This document shows, piece after piece, positions 61,412 through 64,000 of a DNA stretch of 64,000 nt (its first letter is position 1; each line of letters begins with the position of its first letter). A program made the position numbers and the translations under genes. This DNA comes from Alistipes sp. (lineage in GTDB: Bacteria > Bacteroidota > Bacteroidia > Bacteroidales > Rikenellaceae): assembly GCA_020026335.1 (NCBI GenBank), contig JAHHQO010000006.1, forward strand, positions 62,001-126,000. Direction: 5' to 3'. The notes below the pieces were generated by a model. The model was not told where the DNA came from and made no database searches. It saw only the letters and a program-made list of their open reading frames with translations.

Positions 61412-62771
61412 ACTGGCCGTCGCTATTGCGGCATTTGTTATTCCGGCAACAGCGTCGGCGCAGTCCAGCAGCATAAACGCATTCTCACCCTACACGATGT
61501 ACGGTATCGGTGAGATCAATACCCCCGGAACACTGGCCATGCGCTCGATGGGCGGTATTGGTGTTGCCATGCGCAACGCACGTATGGTCAACACGCTCAA
61601 CCCCGCCGCCTACAGTCTGACCCCGCGCAAGAGTTTCCTCTTCAGCATGGGTCTCGAGGGTCAGAATTACTATAACTACCAAACCGTGAAGCAGGAGAAC
61701 AAATCTCTGAACAAGCAGAGTGCTTACAACACGTTCAACCTTCACGACATTGCCATACAGCTGCCGCTGGGCAAGCGCATCGGTTTCGGTTTGAGTCTGA
61801 TGCCCTACTCATCGGTGGGCTACCGCATCTCCTACCGTCGTCCCTATGTGCCGACCGATCCCGTACAGAGCAACATCGGTGCCACACAATACTCCTACGA
61901 GGGTTCGGGTGACATCACGGAGGTGAAGTTTGGTATCGGTATGCAGATTTTCAAGAACGTATCGCTCGGTATCGCCGCACAGTACTACTGGGGCGACATC
62001 GACCGTCTGTTCTCGACCACTTTCCTGCCCATCACCGGTGAGGGTACTTTCAGCTCCACGACCGGTGTGGACAACTATTCGGTATCGACCCTCAAGGGTC
62101 AGATTGGTTTGATGTGGGACATCATCACCACCGAGAAGCGCGCCCTCACAGCCGGCGTAACCTTCGACTTCGGTGGCGACATCAAGCCCGACAAATCATC
62201 GAAGGTCACCACGGGAAGTCTCCACGAGACCATCGTTGTGAGCGATACCACACAGTTGCGCATGGTGCTGCCCCGCCAGCTGACACTGGGTACCACCTAC
62301 CAGACCGGCAAATGGCTGGTCGGCGTGGATTACACCTTCCAGAACTGGGGCGGCAAGAACAAGGGTACATCGAACACCCTGGGTGAGAATGCAGCAGACA
62401 ACTTCGCCGTGTCATACACCAACACCAGCACCATCAAGATGGGTATGGAATTCACCCCTGCGCGTTACGATGTGCGCCACTTCCTGAAGCGTTGCAGTTA
62501 CCGCGCGGGCTTCCGTTACGGCAACTACCACCAGACCTTCGGCGGTGAGAAACTCCACCAATACTCGCTCTCGCTGGGTATCGGTATTCCCGTGAGATTC
62601 CTCGGCTCGTCGGCTGTGGATGTCGGTGTAGAGTTCGGCCGCAGAGGTTACAACCTTGCCAAGGAGCTCGGACTCGTCCGTCAGCAATATGTGAAATTCT
62701 CGGTGGCCTTCTCCCTCTTCGCAGGTAGCGAGAACGGTGAGTACTGGTTCATGAGACCCAAATACGATTAA
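61386..62771 (+). CDS. Outer-membrane beta-barrel protein, FadL/OMPP1-like
   Basis: 461 residues. Signal peptide with cleavage about residue 25 (ATASA). The N-terminal segment FSPYTMYGIGEINTPG followed by strands with alternating polarity suggests a beta barrel of FadL/TodX type; the protein ends in a Tyr-Trp-rich strand (GEYWFMRPKYD). Substrate unknown. It overlaps coaX by 26 bases and is 32 bases upstream of the TPR gene, so both may form an envelope pair. Confidence 0.75.
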   Translation: MFVKNTLIKLAVAIAAFVIPATASAQSSSINAFSPYTMYGIGEINTPGTLAMRSMGGIGVAMRNARMVNTLNPAAYSLTPRKSFLFSMGLEGQNYYNYQTVKQENKSLNKQSAYNTFNLHDIAIQLPLGKRIGFGLSLMPYSSVGYRISYRRPYVPTDPVQSNIGATQYSYEGSGDITEVKFGIGMQIFKNVSLGIAAQYYWGDIDRLFSTTFLPITGEGTFSSTTGVDNYSVSTLKGQIGLMWDIITTEKRALTAGVTFDFGGDIKPDKSSKVTTGSLHETIVVSDTTQLRMVLPRQLTLGTTYQTGKWLVGVDYTFQNWGGKNKGTSNTLGENAADNFAVSYTNTSTIKMGMEFTPARYDVRHFLKRCSYRAGFRYGNYHQTFGGEKLHQYSLSLGIGIPVRFLGSSAVDVGVEFGRRGYNLAKELGLVRQQYVKFSVAFSLFAGSENGEYWFMRPKYD

Positions 62772-62803
62772 AAATATCAATACAACATAAATTTAATCTA
62801 CCG

Positions 62804-64000
62804 ATGAAAACTATTAAATTATTGCTCGTTGCCGCATCTGCATTTGTTGCGACATCGGCAATAGCGCAACAGGACTTTAGCGCACCCCAGTACGCAAAGT
62901 GGGGTGAGACCAATGAAGAGCGTCTTCAGAACATCCAGAACAGCAACTTCCTGAAGGAGTCGTGCGACAACCGCGACTATCAGGCAGCATCGCACTACCT
63001 CAAGGAGCTGATTGACCACTGCCCCAAAGCATCGGTCAGCATCTACCAGCGTGGTGCAACCGTATATAAGAACAAAATCAACCGCGCAAAGAGCGTGGCT
63101 GAGAAAAACGTATATGTAGATTCACTGTTGTTGATTTACGACCTGCGTAACCAGTACTTCGGTCACAGCAGAAAGCAGGGTACTGCCTACATTCTCGACC
63201 GTAAGGCTCGCGAGTATCTGACCTACCGTCCCGACGACCGTGCAGGTATCCGCAAGGCATTCCGTGAGGCTATCGAGGCAGGTGGTCAGAACACCGACCC
63301 CGAGACTCTGGTCGCTTACTTCAGCAACCTCTGCGACGACTACAAGAACACCGACGAGGTGATGCCCGAGGAGCTCATCGCAGAGTACGACCGTCTGACT
63401 CCCTATTTCGAGGCTAACCCCGCCAACAGCGAGTACAAGTCACAGTTCGATGCAGCATTCGGTTTGAGTGGTGCAGCAAGCTGCGAGAACCTCGAGACCC
63501 TCTTCTCGAAGAAGTTGGCTGCCGCTCCCGACGATGTAGACGTATTGTCGCAGGCTGTAGCTCTGATGTCGAGAGCAAAGTGTGACGGTGATTTCTACTT
63601 CAACATCGCCGAGAAATACTACGCTGTAAAGCCCTCGTCGGAGACTGCAATGTTCCTGGCTCAGGCTTTCCAGAGCAAGGGTGATTATGAGAAGGCTACC
63701 ACCTACCTCAAGGAGGCACTGGCTGTCGAGAAGGACGATGCAGAGCGTCAGCAGCTCTACGTTCGTATCGCTCTCGTAGCTCTGGTTGCCAACAACATTC
63801 CCGAGGCTGCCGAGGCAGCTCGCAACGCTCGTGACCTCAACCCCGAGGACGGTGTGCCCTACTTCGTACTGGCACAGTGCTACGGTGTATCGGCAGGCCA
63901 CTGCGGTGGTTTCTCGGGTCAGGCTACTTTCTGGGTGGCTTACGACACCATGGCTAAGGCGCTGGAGTTGCTCCCCGAGGATTCGGAGTACCTCACCGCA
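62804..64000 (+). CDS. Secreted TPR-repeat protein (3' end outside window)
   Basis: The first 399 residues are present, with the frame open to the window edge. Signal peptide (MKTIKLLLVAASAFVATSAIA, cleavage about 21). Then a helical array with TPR-like units (about 35-75, 240-320: SETAMFLAQAFQSKGDYEKATTYLKEALA, NNIPEAAEAARNARDLNPEDG). Likely an envelope scaffold or partner of the preceding barrel. No enzyme motif is visible. Confidence 0.85.
   Translation, partial: MKTIKLLLVAASAFVATSAIAQQDFSAPQYAKWGETNEERLQNIQNSNFLKESCDNRDYQAASHYLKELIDHCPKASVSIYQRGATVYKNKINRAKSVAEKNVYVDSLLLIYDLRNQYFGHSRKQGTAYILDRKAREYLTYRPDDRAGIRKAFREAIEAGGQNTDPETLVAYFSNLCDDYKNTDEVMPEELIAEYDRLTPYFEANPANSEYKSQFDAAFGLSGAASCENLETLFSKKLAAAPDDVDVLSQAVALMSRAKCDGDFYFNIAEKYYAVKPSSETAMFLAQAFQSKGDYEKATTYLKEALAVEKDDAERQQLYVRIALVALVANNIPEAAEAARNARDLNPEDGVPYFVLAQCYGVSAGHCGGFSGQATFWVAYDTMAKALELLPEDSEYLTA

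Noticed and set aside
1..64000. CRISPR arrays, insertion sequences, prophage or defence genes
   Set aside because: No spaced direct repeats, transposase, integrase or known defence domains seen on either strand.

Overview
The window reads as a stretch of chromosome from an anaerobic gut-type Bacteroidales, most like Alistipes/Rikenellaceae. The evidence is a SusC/SusD pair, glutamine synthetase III, split methylmalonyl-CoA mutase, HECLGH-type dipeptidyl peptidase III, PorX, a bS21 gene, moderately GC-rich coding DNA, very few Shine-Dalgarno sequences, and many promoters of the Bacteroidetes type (TAnnTTTG at -7, often TTG/TTTG about 20 bp upstream). The genus is an inference. There are no tRNA or rRNA genes, insertion sequences, phage genes or CRISPR arrays. 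Both window edges cut genes (SusC on the left, a TPR protein on the right).

Layout. 1-4.6 kb: SusC (5' cut), SusD and an orphan LytTR response regulator. 4.7-7.1 kb (minus): lpxK-pnp-ssb. 7.3-10.1 kb (plus): M23 lipoprotein peptidase, ispD, PH-domain membrane protein, rubredoxin. 10.4-12.4 kb (minus): dipeptidyl peptidase III. 12.6-14.4 kb (plus): panC-panD and a DUF456 membrane protein. 14.5-20.2 kb (minus): rsfS-ftsH-cdsA-psd-AI-2E permease-riboflavin kinase. 20.3-21.2 kb (minus): oxyR. 21.5-25.0 kb (plus): trpS, a CLC chloride channel/antiporter with CBS domains, and a PAS mini-protein. 25.2-30.1 kb (minus): lon-kdsB-kdsA-kdsD. 30.2-43.6 kb (plus): valS, rnhA, an ABC exporter, ileS, a DksA/TraR-like gene, an Omp85 barrel, a membrane helix-hairpin-helix protein and rpsU. 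43.9-46.1 kb (minus): glnIII. 46.7-52.1 kb (plus): mutA-mutB, a lipoprotein and an IMPase-family phosphatase. 52.2-54.7 kb (minus): porX-tsaE-SRPBCC. 55.1-64 kb (plus): HU, a 29-residue basic protein, RNase E/G, mfd, coaX, an outer-membrane barrel and the TPR protein.

The genes are mostly core functions: envelope lipid A/KDO synthesis (lpxK, kdsA, kdsB, kdsD), phospholipids (cdsA, psd), translation (valS, ileS, trpS, rpsU, rsfS), proteolysis (lon, ftsH, DPP III), cofactors (panC, panD, coaX, riboflavin kinase) and propionate metabolism (mutAB). I see no self-contained defence, secretion or biosynthetic island. The best leads are an IleRS whose HxGH signature is rearranged to GxHH, a 29-residue protein resembling the bS22/AURKAIP1 ribosomal family, an rpsU promoter buried in the 3' end of the upstream gene, a kinase-only riboflavin kinase, and structured leaders or non-coding blocks before rng and the Omp85 gene.
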